Positions 1-5,070 are shown, counted from the stretch's first letter. The stretch is 5,070 nt of DNA from Oxalobacter sp. (GCA_012512465.1 JAAZED010000007.1:1-5070), one strand, 5' to 3'. Program-made: numbers and translations. The notes: a model not told the origin generated them from the sequence alone.

Positions 1-2
1 AA

Positions 3-191
3 CAGGGGATTTTCCGTAAAATTGACCTCATTTTTCCAAAATTCGGCGCAATAATAATTTTTATTCCCGCAGCAGAAAATTCTGAGGCTTTTATTCAGCG
101 GTTCCTTAAGCAAAAAAGTCTGCATGCTGGGTTCTTTTTCTGTTGGCAAGACCTCTCTTGTCGAACAGTTTCTTCACTCTATTTTTTCTGA
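3..191 (+). other. Open frame entering from left edge, possible tail or N-terminal extension upstream of the GTPase
   Basis: A frame open from the left edge reads through about 40 plausible codons, including the stretch FGAIIIFIPAAENSEAF and then IQRFLKQK, before running out of phase over the GTPase P-loop and stopping at TGA 189-191. The part after about position 117 is only the shadow of the GTPase gene. The part before it is either the 3' end of an unseen upstream gene or an N-terminal extension of the GTPase lost through a frameshift at the A6 run (112-117). A +1 shift there would join QK to the GTPase strand residues VCMLG. No known domain is recognised. Absence of stops over 60 codons is suggestive but could be chance. 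Confidence 0.3.
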
Positions 192-603
192 CAAATACCT
201 TTCGACGGTAGGTGTCAAAATCAGCAAAAAAACTGTCAATATTGATGGTACCGACATGTCTCTGGTTTTATGGGACATGGAGGGAAAAGACGATTACGTC
301 GATATCAAGATGTCTCATCTCCGCGGCACCATGGGATTTTTTGTCGTTGCCGATTTAACCCGTCTTGATACCTTTGACGCTGCACTCAAGATCAGGCGGG
401 TTGCACTTGATGTGCTGGGTGAGAATACGCCTCATATGCTGCTTCTGAATAAAAGTGATCGTCCTGCCTGGGAGGTGGATGATGAACGTATAAAGGTTGC
501 ACAGGCTGCCGGCATCAAGGTTTTGCGTACAAGTGCCAGAACAGGAACGGCTGTTAATGAGGCTTTCGAAACCCTTGCGAAAGATATGCTGGCAAAGACG
601 TAA
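124..603 (+). CDS. Small Ras/Rab-like GTP-binding protein (5' end uncertain)
   Basis: A cytoplasmic GTP-binding switch of the prokaryotic Ras superfamily. Counting from the ATG at 124, the P-loop GSFSVGKTS is at residues 3-11, switch-I threonine T28 (STVGVKI), the G3 box WDMEG at 50-54, the G4 box NKSD at 109-112 and a G5-like TSART at 136-140. The G3 box is followed by K55 where Ras has the catalytic Gln, so intrinsic hydrolysis may be slow or need a partner; this is inferred from Ras. At 159 residues it is slightly shorter than the usual 160-175. The first beta strand (LSKKVCMLG) is encoded in frame from 106, before the ATG, so translation probably begins upstream. No ATG, GTG or TTG lies between the in-frame stop at 55-57 and 124; only CTG 82 or ATT 79 is available. 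No good ribosome binding site precedes 124. The stop abuts the start of the cyclase gene, implying translational coupling and a shared role. Confidence 0.85.
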   Translation: MLGSFSVGKTSLVEQFLHSIFSDKYLSTVGVKISKKTVNIDGTDMSLVLWDMEGKDDYVDIKMSHLRGTMGFFVVADLTRLDTFDAALKIRRVALDVLGENTPHMLLLNKSDRPAWEVDDERIKVAQAAGIKVLRTSARTGTAVNEAFETLAKDMLAKT

Positions 604-1518
604 ATGAAAGGCCTTGATTTTATCCATTCGATTCTTGCTGAGATCGATATCGTGGTGCTCAAGCGGCTGGCGTCGGGAAAGTACACGCTGCTCGGCAAGG
701 TACCGGACTTTTATCGCGAGCTGTACCCGGACGACGAGAATGGGCCATGCGTTGAACCATGGAAGCATTCGGATATGCTGGCCTTTTTCCTTGAGGATGC
801 AGAGATTTTTTTCAGCAAGAATACAGAAGGGCAGTATTCTTCCAGCATCTGGCAGGAAGAGGGTGTGGATGGTGACAAGGCGCTGTTTGCACAGGCGATG
901 GTCACTTCGGAAGGCCGGGCAATTATTTTGCGTCTTTTTCACGAAGAATATATCGAGCGGGTCAAGATCCTCCAAAAGGCGAGAGAAAACCTTCTGGAAA
1001 GAAGGGAACTGAAGCGTGATCTGCAGCTGTACAAGAAAATTTCCCGCTATGATGCCCTGACGTCTCTTTATAACCATGCCACTTTTATAGAGATTTTGCA
1101 GGCTGAGGCGATGAATGCCAGAAACACGGGGGCAAGCCTGTCGCTTCTGATCATGGATATTGATGATTTCAAGCGGGTCAACGACACGTTTGGCCATCTG
1201 GCTGGCGATACGGTGCTGGCGTCTTTCGGTAAAATCCTGCAATCACACTTGCGCACAGGGGATATCGCAGCACGGTATGGCGGGGAAGAGTTTGTTATTC
1301 TGGCGACAAATACGTCACAGGATCAGGCTTTCCACATGGCAGAAAATCTGCGCAAACGTATTGAGGACTTCAAATTTCCCTATACCGAACGCACGACAGT
1401 CAGTATCGGCTGTACAGCTTATCAGCCGCCCGAGGATATCAGGAATTTTATACAGCGGGCTGATTTTGCCATGTATGATGCTAAACGTGACGGCAAAAAC
1501 AACATCAAGATACGATAG
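604..1518 (+). CDS. Soluble diguanylate cyclase with N-terminal sensor-like region and GGDEF domain
   Basis: It makes cyclic di-GMP from two GTP. Residues 1-118 form an unrecognised, perhaps PAS-like, cytosolic sensor region with no membrane segment. Residues 119-145 (KILQKARENLLERREL...) look like a coiled-coil linker, as is usual before GGDEF. The GGDEF domain spans about 146-304 and begins with DALTSLYN. MDIDDFKRVND (184-194) supplies D185, K190 and N193. The active-site loop RYGGEEF has GGEEF at 226-230, with metal-binding E229. RTGD at 217-220, exactly five residues upstream, matches the inhibitory I-site (RxxD), so product inhibition is expected. TVSIGC (265-270) and ADFAMYDAKRDGKN (286-299) complete the domain. 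All key residues are present, so activity is expected. The ATG directly follows the GTPase TAA (TAAATG) with no clear separate ribosome site, so translation is probably coupled. GTPase control of the cyclase is inferred from this arrangement only. Confidence 0.95.
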   Translation: MKGLDFIHSILAEIDIVVLKRLASGKYTLLGKVPDFYRELYPDDENGPCVEPWKHSDMLAFFLEDAEIFFSKNTEGQYSSSIWQEEGVDGDKALFAQAMVTSEGRAIILRLFHEEYIERVKILQKARENLLERRELKRDLQLYKKISRYDALTSLYNHATFIEILQAEAMNARNTGASLSLLIMDIDDFKRVNDTFGHLAGDTVLASFGKILQSHLRTGDIAARYGGEEFVILATNTSQDQAFHMAENLRKRIEDFKFPYTERTTVSIGCTAYQPPEDIRNFIQRADFAMYDAKRDGKNNIKIR

Positions 1519-1689
1519 AGATCTGCCTCACCTTTTTCTCAATGCAGGTTATGATGCAGGTTTTTCAGGTCGCTGACGATTTCATCAATGCTGAAAGCCA
1601 GCCCTTTCTTTTTATTCAGAATCGACTCTGCTATTTTCAGCAGCCGCTCCTCAGAAGCGTCGCCGCTGATGACTTCATGCGGGTAGCTA

Positions 1690-1709
1690 GGGTCAGGCCT
1701 CATTAAATT
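1690..1709 (+). repeat. Left terminal inverted repeat of the MITE-like element
   Basis: It pairs with 1847-1866 in inverted orientation, sharing the core CTCATTAA plus most flanking bases (16 of 20). It begins immediately after the TA at 1688-1689. Confidence 0.75.
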
Positions 1710-1755
1710 GCCTGCTGCAAAGCTGCTGTGCCCCCAATGGCGGCGTTGCATCGAA

Positions 1756-1799
1756 AAATGGGAACTTGACGTAGGGCTGCTACGCCTGCGTCCCCATTT
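1756..1799. repeat. Internal hairpin of the MITE-like element
   Basis: AAATGGG (1756-1762) is complementary to CCCATTT (1793-1799). Inside them CGTAG (1770-1774) pairs with CTACG (1780-1784) around a GGCTG loop. The nested stems could form a stem-loop in DNA or RNA. There is no U-tract, so it does not look like a standard terminator. Confidence 0.55.
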
Positions 1800-1846
1800 C
1801 CCGCTGCGCCTGGCCCTTTGAGCCAAAACGGTTTTTCGCAAACGGA

Positions 1847-1866
1847 AAATTAATGAGGTCTGCTCC
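1847..1866 (-). repeat. Right terminal inverted repeat of the MITE-like element
   Basis: It is the inverted partner of 1690-1709 and is followed by TA at 1867-1868. Read on the minus strand it supplies the premature TAA (1850-1852) that ends the disrupted gene. Confidence 0.75.
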
Positions 1867-2063
1867 TAAGGTAATCGATATTGATAAAGTAATTGGTGGG
1901 CTCGCGCATGCGATTTCCCGCCGCAGGGAAGGTTGAACGCATCTCGATATGATATTTCTCCCAAGGCAGCACTCCCCATCCTAAGGTCAAATGCTTTGCG
2001 CTTTCATGAGAAGGAACAAACAACGATGGATTACTCTGCCATTGTTTTTTAAGGATATTTTTT

Positions 2064-2858
2064 TTATTGCAGGTATTTTTCCTGCATGCGGCTGATGTTT
2101 ACCTGAAGCACCTTTTGCAGATAATTGTCCATACTGCCGTAGTGATTCCGGATGGTATCGATGGCAGCCTGAAGGTATTCCCGTTTTACTGTCAGAAGCG
2201 GGGTGTAGGCAGGTTTTTGTTTGAGGATGTCAGCATGTTTTTCATGGATATAGCTGGCGGATTGCAGATAATCTTTCATGATGGTTGTGTCATCTACACC
2301 AAGGGAGTAGAGAACAAGTGCTGCTCCCACGCCTGTCCTGTCTTTGCCTGCGGCACAGTGAAAAGCCAGAGGCGCTGAGTCATCAGCTTGCAGAATGCGG
2401 AAAAATTCCGTGTACTGGGCAATGGCCTCCTTGTCTGTCACCAGCTCATGGTAGATACGGATCATGAGATTTTCATCGATTTTGGTGTCATCCACATCAC
2501 TGAGTTTGCCAGGGGTGATGGGCAGGAAGTAGTATCGCCGGATACTTTCCGGGAGCCTGTCGGGCTTGTCCTGCTGTTCCTTGATTGATCGAAAGTCGAT
2601 GAGGGTAACAAGCGGGATAGCTGAAAGGGTGCGCATGTCTTTTTCTGACAGGGAGGAGGGCTCATCGGTGCGAAAGAGTTTTCCATGGATGACTTTTTTG
2701 CCGTTAGCGGCGTTGTATCCCCCCAGGTCACGGGTGTTCCAGGTGGTTTCCAGCACAATACGCTCTCCCGGAGCGGGGCTTTTGGTGTATCCATGCGGGG
2801 TAAGGCACAGGGCCAGGAGGGCCAGGAGGCTGGAAAGGAGGTATTTTGTGTTGCTCAT
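2064..2858 (-). CDS. Exported protein-tyrosine phosphatase (NxRDLGG / HCxxGKDRTG type)
   Basis: A probable periplasmic phosphatase of the bacterial tyrosine/serine phosphatase group (PF13350-like). Counting from the ATG at 2858 (264 residues), residues 1-19 form a Sec signal peptide, with K5 followed by the hydrophobic core LLSSLLALLALCL. Cys18 lacks a lipobox because Leu is at -1, so a lipoprotein is unlikely. NTRDLGGY at 41-48 is the family motif near the N-terminus. The phosphate-binding loop HCAAGKDRTG at 167-176 gives nucleophile C168 and R174 in the CX5R signature. The substrate is unknown; phosphotyrosine proteins and phosphoinositides are both possible in this family. The frame extends to an ATG at 2930, but that start lies upstream of the predicted -10 and would bury the signal peptide behind 24 residues, so 2858 is preferred. 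The stop lies just before the gene remnant on the same strand, and no clear terminator follows. Confidence 0.9.
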   Translation of the reverse strand: MSNTKYLLSSLLALLALCLTPHGYTKSPAPGERIVLETTWNTRDLGGYNAANGKKVIHGKLFRTDEPSSLSEKDMRTLSAIPLVTLIDFRSIKEQQDKPDRLPESIRRYYFLPITPGKLSDVDDTKIDENLMIRIYHELVTDKEAIAQYTEFFRILQADDSAPLAFHCAAGKDRTGVGAALVLYSLGVDDTTIMKDYLQSASYIHEKHADILKQKPAYTPLLTVKREYLQAAIDTIRNHYGSMDNYLQKVLQVNISRMQEKYLQ

Positions 2859-2911
2859 GTCAGTATTCACAATCAGGTTTGTCCTGGTGAAATAGTACAC
2901 CATGATACGAG

Positions 2912-2940
2912 GTGTTACGGGCCGTAACATTGCTTGTCAA
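2912..2940 (-). promoter_or_regulatory. Candidate promoter of the phosphatase gene
   Basis: On the minus strand a perfect TTGACA (-35, 2940-2935) is followed after 17 bp by TAACAC (-10, 2917-2912), which matches the consensus at only three of six positions. Transcription would begin near 2905 and leave a leader of about 45 bases before the ATG at 2858. The weak -10 lies inside a perfect palindrome, suggesting a regulated promoter. Confidence 0.45.
2913..2929. promoter_or_regulatory. 17-bp perfect palindrome, candidate operator
   Basis: TGTTACGG-G-CCGTAACA has two perfect 8-base arms around one central base. It covers the spacer and part of the -10 of the candidate phosphatase promoter, the usual position for a repressor site. 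The bound regulator cannot be identified, and no regulator gene lies in this window. Confidence 0.55.
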
Positions 2941-2960
2941 TGCAGGGTGATTACGGTAAA

Positions 2961-2966
2961 TTGACA
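2961..2966 (+). promoter_or_regulatory. Candidate -35 element toward the lipoprotein operon
   Basis: This is a perfect TTGACA on the plus strand, about 90 bp before the first lipoprotein start. No convincing -10 is found 16-19 bp downstream (the 17-bp position reads TCCTGT), so the promoter is unproven. It lies 20 bp from the opposite-facing TTGACA of the phosphatase promoter. Confidence 0.3.
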
Positions 2967-3055
2967 GTGTTTTCGGCCTTGTTTCCTGTCTTTTACGGCA
3001 TTCTGATCGATGCGGGATGCGTCTGGTGTCATATGGCTAACCTTATCTGTATTCC

Positions 3056-4522
3056 ATGTTGAGAGCAATTTTTCTCTTTTCCATGATGTTGCTTCTGGCA
3101 GGGTGCGCTTCACGCGTGCCGACTGATACTATCCGCTCATCGCTTTCCACCGGTTATGTCAGTGATCTGCGGGAGAAGATGGAGAAAAATCACGATTCTT
3201 TTGGCGAGTTTGTTACAGCGCTCAATCTGGCGCGCCTTTTACAGATTGAGGGCCGATGGAAGGATTCCATCCAGCGGTATGATGAGGCGCTGACCATACT
3301 GGAAGAGTATGAGTCAAGGGCAATCATCAATGTACGGGAAATCGCGGCAACAGCCGGTACCTTTCTCCTGGCACGGGGAACAAAGCAATACTACGGCACG
3401 GGATACGAACGCTCACTGCTTCATACATTCAATTCGATGAATTACCTCATGCTGGGCGATTTCACCGGAGCAGCTGTTGAAATGCGAAAAATGGACAAAC
3501 GGCAGGAATACTGGCTGCAGGAATCTGAATCCCGGATTGAAAAAAATATGAAGGAAACAATGGATCTGCCTGTCCAGTACAGCATGCGTGACATGCTTGA
3601 GGATGAGGCGGTTCGCAAGCTGATGAATAATTATCAGGATCCCTTTTCCTATGCGCTGAGTTCGATTGTATTTCGTATTACTGGAGATATACAGGCTTCA
3701 GACGTGAATCTGCGGCGGGCGGTTGCACTGGACAGCAATGCGGGAGAGCTTTTCCGCCATGCCTGGCCACAGCCGGAGGCAGCACCACCTAGAAAAGGAA
3801 AAACAGCAAAAAAAGAAGAGGAAAAGGAAGAGGAAGAGCGTATTGTTATTCCACAGCTCGTTCCTCTCAGAGTGACTTCGGTCGGCTCGGATGCGCCGGC
3901 TCTCGGGCAGGCAGCGACGCAGGGGCCGGAACGGCAGGAAGTAACGGTTATTGCCTTGAGCGGGGTTGCGCCTTCTCTGAAGATTGAGCACATACGGGTC
4001 AGTTTCCCGAGAATCGGCTATATCCTGCTTGATTTGCCTTCCTATACCCGGCCTGTCCCCGGACTTGTTCCTCATGCCGCTGTTTCTCATGCTGCTCCCA
4101 TGGTTTTTTATCCGCTGCTTCGTACGGACAGGCTGGCTTACCGTACGCTGCAGGATGAGGTGAATCTTGAAATGGGATCAGCCGTCAGCCGGGCGGCTGT
4201 CAGGGCAGGCATATCCGCATCGGTTTATGCCGGGGCAAGGTCAAATGAAGATACACGGGATTATGCCGAGGTAGCCAGTACGCTGACAATGATCCTGCTG
4301 GACCTCTGGACATATTCCATGTCGGATTCGGCCCGTAACTGGGAGACGCTTCCCAATGAAGGATATATCGCAATGGCAACGGTTCCGAATGGCAGCACCA
4401 TTACTGTCGGAGAGGGGAAAAACCAGCAGAGCCTGCCCTTGCCGAACGATATACGGGGGGTTATTATTATGATGACCTATTTCTCTAACTCTCACATGAA
4501 GATGGATTATGTCACGTATTAG
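3056..4522 (+). CDS. COG3014-like lipoprotein with TPR-like N-terminal half
   Basis: An exported lipoprotein of 488 residues whose molecular role is unknown. A short signal sequence (MLRAIFLFSMMLLLAGC) ends in the lipobox L14-A15-G16-C17; Cys17 would be lipidated and Ala18 at +2 favours outer-membrane sorting. Residues about 50-90 (ALNLARLLQIEGRWKDSIQR) and 117-150 (YERSLLHTFNSMNYLMLGDF, then GAAVEMRKMDKRQ) are helical, TPR-like and characteristic of COG3014. A charged, low-complexity segment lies at about 245-263 (PRKGKTAKKEEEKEEEER). The C-terminal half contains LPNEGYIAMATVPNGSTI, which resembles the conserved end of the family. The ATG has no good ribosome site, but a stop (TAA 3038-3040) lies just upstream in frame, so little room remains for another start. 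It is the first gene of the operon and overlaps the YcfL-like gene by 14 bp. The family name rests on motif memory and context. Confidence 0.85.
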   Translation: MLRAIFLFSMMLLLAGCASRVPTDTIRSSLSTGYVSDLREKMEKNHDSFGEFVTALNLARLLQIEGRWKDSIQRYDEALTILEEYESRAIINVREIAATAGTFLLARGTKQYYGTGYERSLLHTFNSMNYLMLGDFTGAAVEMRKMDKRQEYWLQESESRIEKNMKETMDLPVQYSMRDMLEDEAVRKLMNNYQDPFSYALSSIVFRITGDIQASDVNLRRAVALDSNAGELFRHAWPQPEAAPPRKGKTAKKEEEKEEEERIVIPQLVPLRVTSVGSDAPALGQAATQGPERQEVTVIALSGVAPSLKIEHIRVSFPRIGYILLDLPSYTRPVPGLVPHAAVSHAAPMVFYPLLRTDRLAYRTLQDEVNLEMGSAVSRAAVRAGISASVYAGARSNEDTRDYAEVASTLTMILLDLWTYSMSDSARNWETLPNEGYIAMATVPNGSTITVGEGKNQQSLPLPNDIRGVIIMMTYFSNSHMKMDYVTY

Positions 4523-4859
4523 AATTCTTCTCATTTTGTTCTGTATTGGCCTTTTGGCTTCCTGCGGCCGGTCCACACATGAGTACCTTGACAATGATGA
4601 TGTCAGGATCAAATCCATCAAGCATGTGGAAGATGGTGATTTTCTCGTTGTCACTGCCGTGCTGGTCAATGATGATGACGACGATGTCAACCATAGTGTG
4701 TATCGCATGCTGTGGTTTGATGATGATGGCATGCTGCTCGAGCAGTCTTCCTGGCGGCCTGTGATCGTGAAGGGCAAGGCGCCTGTCTATATCAAGGAAC
4801 GCTCAACTATACCGGGTGCGAAAGAATACACCCTGATTATTTCCAATGATGCGAGCTAG
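4509..4859 (+). CDS. ycfL: YcfL-like (DUF1425) lipoprotein
   Basis: A small predicted lipoprotein of 116 residues. The signal peptide MSRIRILLILFCIGLLASC has lipobox L16-A17-S18-C19. The mature domain contains FLVVTAVLVND and then YRMLWFDDDGM, the alternating hydrophobic pattern and YR.xWFD..G motif expected of YcfL/DUF1425. VNDDDDDVNH (about residues 53-62) and FDDDG make an unusually acidic, Asp-rich surface. The start overlaps the end of the COG3014-like gene by 14 bp and is preceded by a weak purine-rich AAGATGGA, so translation is likely coupled. The next gene begins 3 bp after its stop. YcfL is encoded beside lpoB in E. coli; its function is unknown and a role with LpoB is inferred from conserved order. 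Confidence 0.8.
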   Translation: MSRIRILLILFCIGLLASCGRSTHEYLDNDDVRIKSIKHVEDGDFLVVTAVLVNDDDDDVNHSVYRMLWFDDDGMLLEQSSWRPVIVKGKAPVYIKERSTIPGAKEYTLIISNDAS

Positions 4860-4862
4860 ACA

Positions 4863-5070
4863 ATGAAAAAGTTACTCCGTTATTCCTCTCTTTCTGGTTT
4901 TGTTGCACTGGCGGTGCTGCTTTCGGCCTGTAGCGGCCCGCAGACAGGCCGTGTCAGTGGCGATGGCGAAGTGGTGTATGAAGATGCGCAGGCCGCAGAG
5001 ACTGTCACAACCAAGTGGGGTTCTACCGACCTGCAATCAACAGCCGAAAGTATGGCCCAGTCTCTTTTGG
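4863..5070 (+). CDS. lpoB: LpoB-like lipoprotein, activator of penicillin-binding protein (partial, 3' end outside window)
   Basis: The first 69 codons of a gene cut by the window end. MKKLLRYSSLSGFVALAVLL leads to the lipobox L20-S21-A22-C23, with Ser at +2, which favours outer-membrane anchoring. The mature start contains VSGDGEVVYEDAQAAETVTT and then WGSTDLQSTAESMAQSLL, the opening of the LpoB domain as found in many Proteobacteria that lack the long E. coli linker. LpoB crosses from the outer membrane to stimulate the transglycosylase and transpeptidase PBP1b. Position after COG3014-like and YcfL-like genes, with a 3-bp gap, strongly supports the call. Only the N-terminus is visible. Confidence 0.8.
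   Translation, partial: MKKLLRYSSLSGFVALAVLLSACSGPQTGRVSGDGEVVYEDAQAAETVTTKWGSTDLQSTAESMAQSLL

Larger units (their letters stand above)
1688..1868. mobile_element. 177-bp MITE-like element with imperfect terminal inverted repeats and TA target duplication
   Basis: The element (1690-1866) has ends GGGTCAGGCCTCATTAAATT (1690-1709) and, read on the other strand, GGAGCAGACCTCATTAATTT (1866-1847). These match at 16 of 20 positions. It is flanked by TA at 1688-1689 and 1867-1868. Excising it with one TA restores the frame of the host gene, which supports these exact borders. It carries no transposase and no credible gene; a 100-codon frame across it is a chimera of host gene and element. Size, inverted ends and TA duplication fit a non-autonomous element mobilised by a Tc1/mariner-IS630 type transposase, but the family assignment is inference. 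Confidence 0.75.
1539..2044 (-). pseudogene. Remnant of an unrecognised gene, 5'-truncated and split by a MITE-like insertion
   Basis: Two pieces of coding-like sequence lie on the minus strand. The 5' piece (about 2044 down to 1867) reads QWQSNPSLFVPSHESAKH, then LGWGVLPWEKYHIEMR, REPTNYFINIDYL, and ends RSRPH-stop at 1850-1852 inside the inserted element. The 3' piece (1689 down to 1539) reads SYPHEVISGDASEERLLK, then IAESILNKKKG and FSIDEIVSDLKNLHHNLH, stopping at TGA. Removing 1690-1866 plus one TA puts both in one frame (NIDYL-SYPHEV), giving about 108 residues. No start codon with a ribosome site precedes the 5' piece; its frame only runs on into the phosphatase gene, so the true 5' end seems deleted. 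The residues do not match a family I can name; the tryptophan-rich and acidic C-terminus looks like the end of a larger protein. Converges with the cyclase gene with a 20-bp gap. Confidence 0.65.

Noticed and set aside
22..57. A promoter before the GTPase using TTGACC at 22-27
   Set aside because: The best AT-rich -10 (AATAAT at 50-55) is 22 bp away, too far for a standard promoter.
355..1242. A 295-codon minus-strand frame opposite the GTPase and cyclase genes
   Set aside because: It is antisense to two genes with full family motifs, its translation has no recognisable domain, and it is Cys/His/Arg-rich as shadow frames often are.
1519..1538. A terminator between the converging cyclase gene and the gene remnant
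   Set aside because: The 20-bp gap contains a short T run but no stem-loop.
1539..1841. A 100-codon minus-strand frame as an intact gene
   Set aside because: Its first half is mobile-element sequence rich in Arg and Ser; only the last part (from 1689 down) is real coding sequence, and it belongs to a gene that continues beyond the element.
2859..2930. Start of the phosphatase at the upstream ATG (2930)
   Set aside because: It would put 24 residues in front of a good signal peptide and lies upstream of the predicted -10; ATG 2858 gives a normal exported protein.
3808..3814. A phase-correct slippery heptamer A AAA AAA as a programmed -1 frameshift site
   Set aside because: It lies in a natural Lys codon run; the -1 frame gives a low-complexity product, no stimulatory stem was seen, and the 0-frame protein is complete and conserved-looking.
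4241..4777. A 178-codon minus-strand frame over the lipoprotein genes
   Set aside because: It is the shadow of two overlapping lipoprotein genes; its serine runs mirror the Asp codon repeats on the other strand.

Overview
The window looks like a piece of a proteobacterial chromosome of moderate GC content, probably beta- or gammaproteobacterial. The main reason is the run COG3014-type lipoprotein, YcfL-like lipoprotein and LpoB-like lipoprotein at the right-hand end, which is typical of Gram-negative bacteria with an outer membrane. A bacterial Rab/Ras-like GTPase next to a GGDEF protein fits the same groups. I cannot name a genus from the sequence.

Layout, left to right. Positions 58-1518 (+) hold a two-gene signalling unit: a small Ras-superfamily GTPase, then with no spacer a soluble diguanylate cyclase with intact GGEEF and RxxD sites. 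The GTPase reading frame starts before its first ATG, and a second open frame runs in from the left edge, so the 5' end of this gene is unusual. Positions 1539-2044 (-) hold the remnant of an unrecognised gene. It is split by a 177-bp MITE-like element with imperfect terminal inverted repeats and a TA duplication. Removing the element and one TA restores an uninterrupted frame. Positions 2064-2858 (-) encode an exported tyrosine phosphatase of the NxRDLGG / HCxxGKDRTG type. Positions 2859-3055 are a divergent control region with a 17-bp perfect palindrome, a consensus TTGACA facing each way, and repeated TTACGG half-sites. Positions 3056-5070 (+) are a tight lipoprotein operon: a COG3014-like protein, then a YcfL-like protein overlapping it by 14 bp, then an LpoB-like protein 3 bp further on that is cut by the window end.

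How the genes work together (inference). The GTPase and cyclase probably form one pathway in which nucleotide state controls c-di-GMP synthesis. The three lipoproteins are probably made together and act at the cell envelope; LpoB in E. coli activates the peptidoglycan synthase PBP1b. The phosphatase is transcribed away from the lipoprotein operon and may share control elements with it. The most noteworthy items are the GTPase/cyclase pair with its odd 5' end, the MITE whose excision can be reconstructed exactly, and the palindromic operator candidate.
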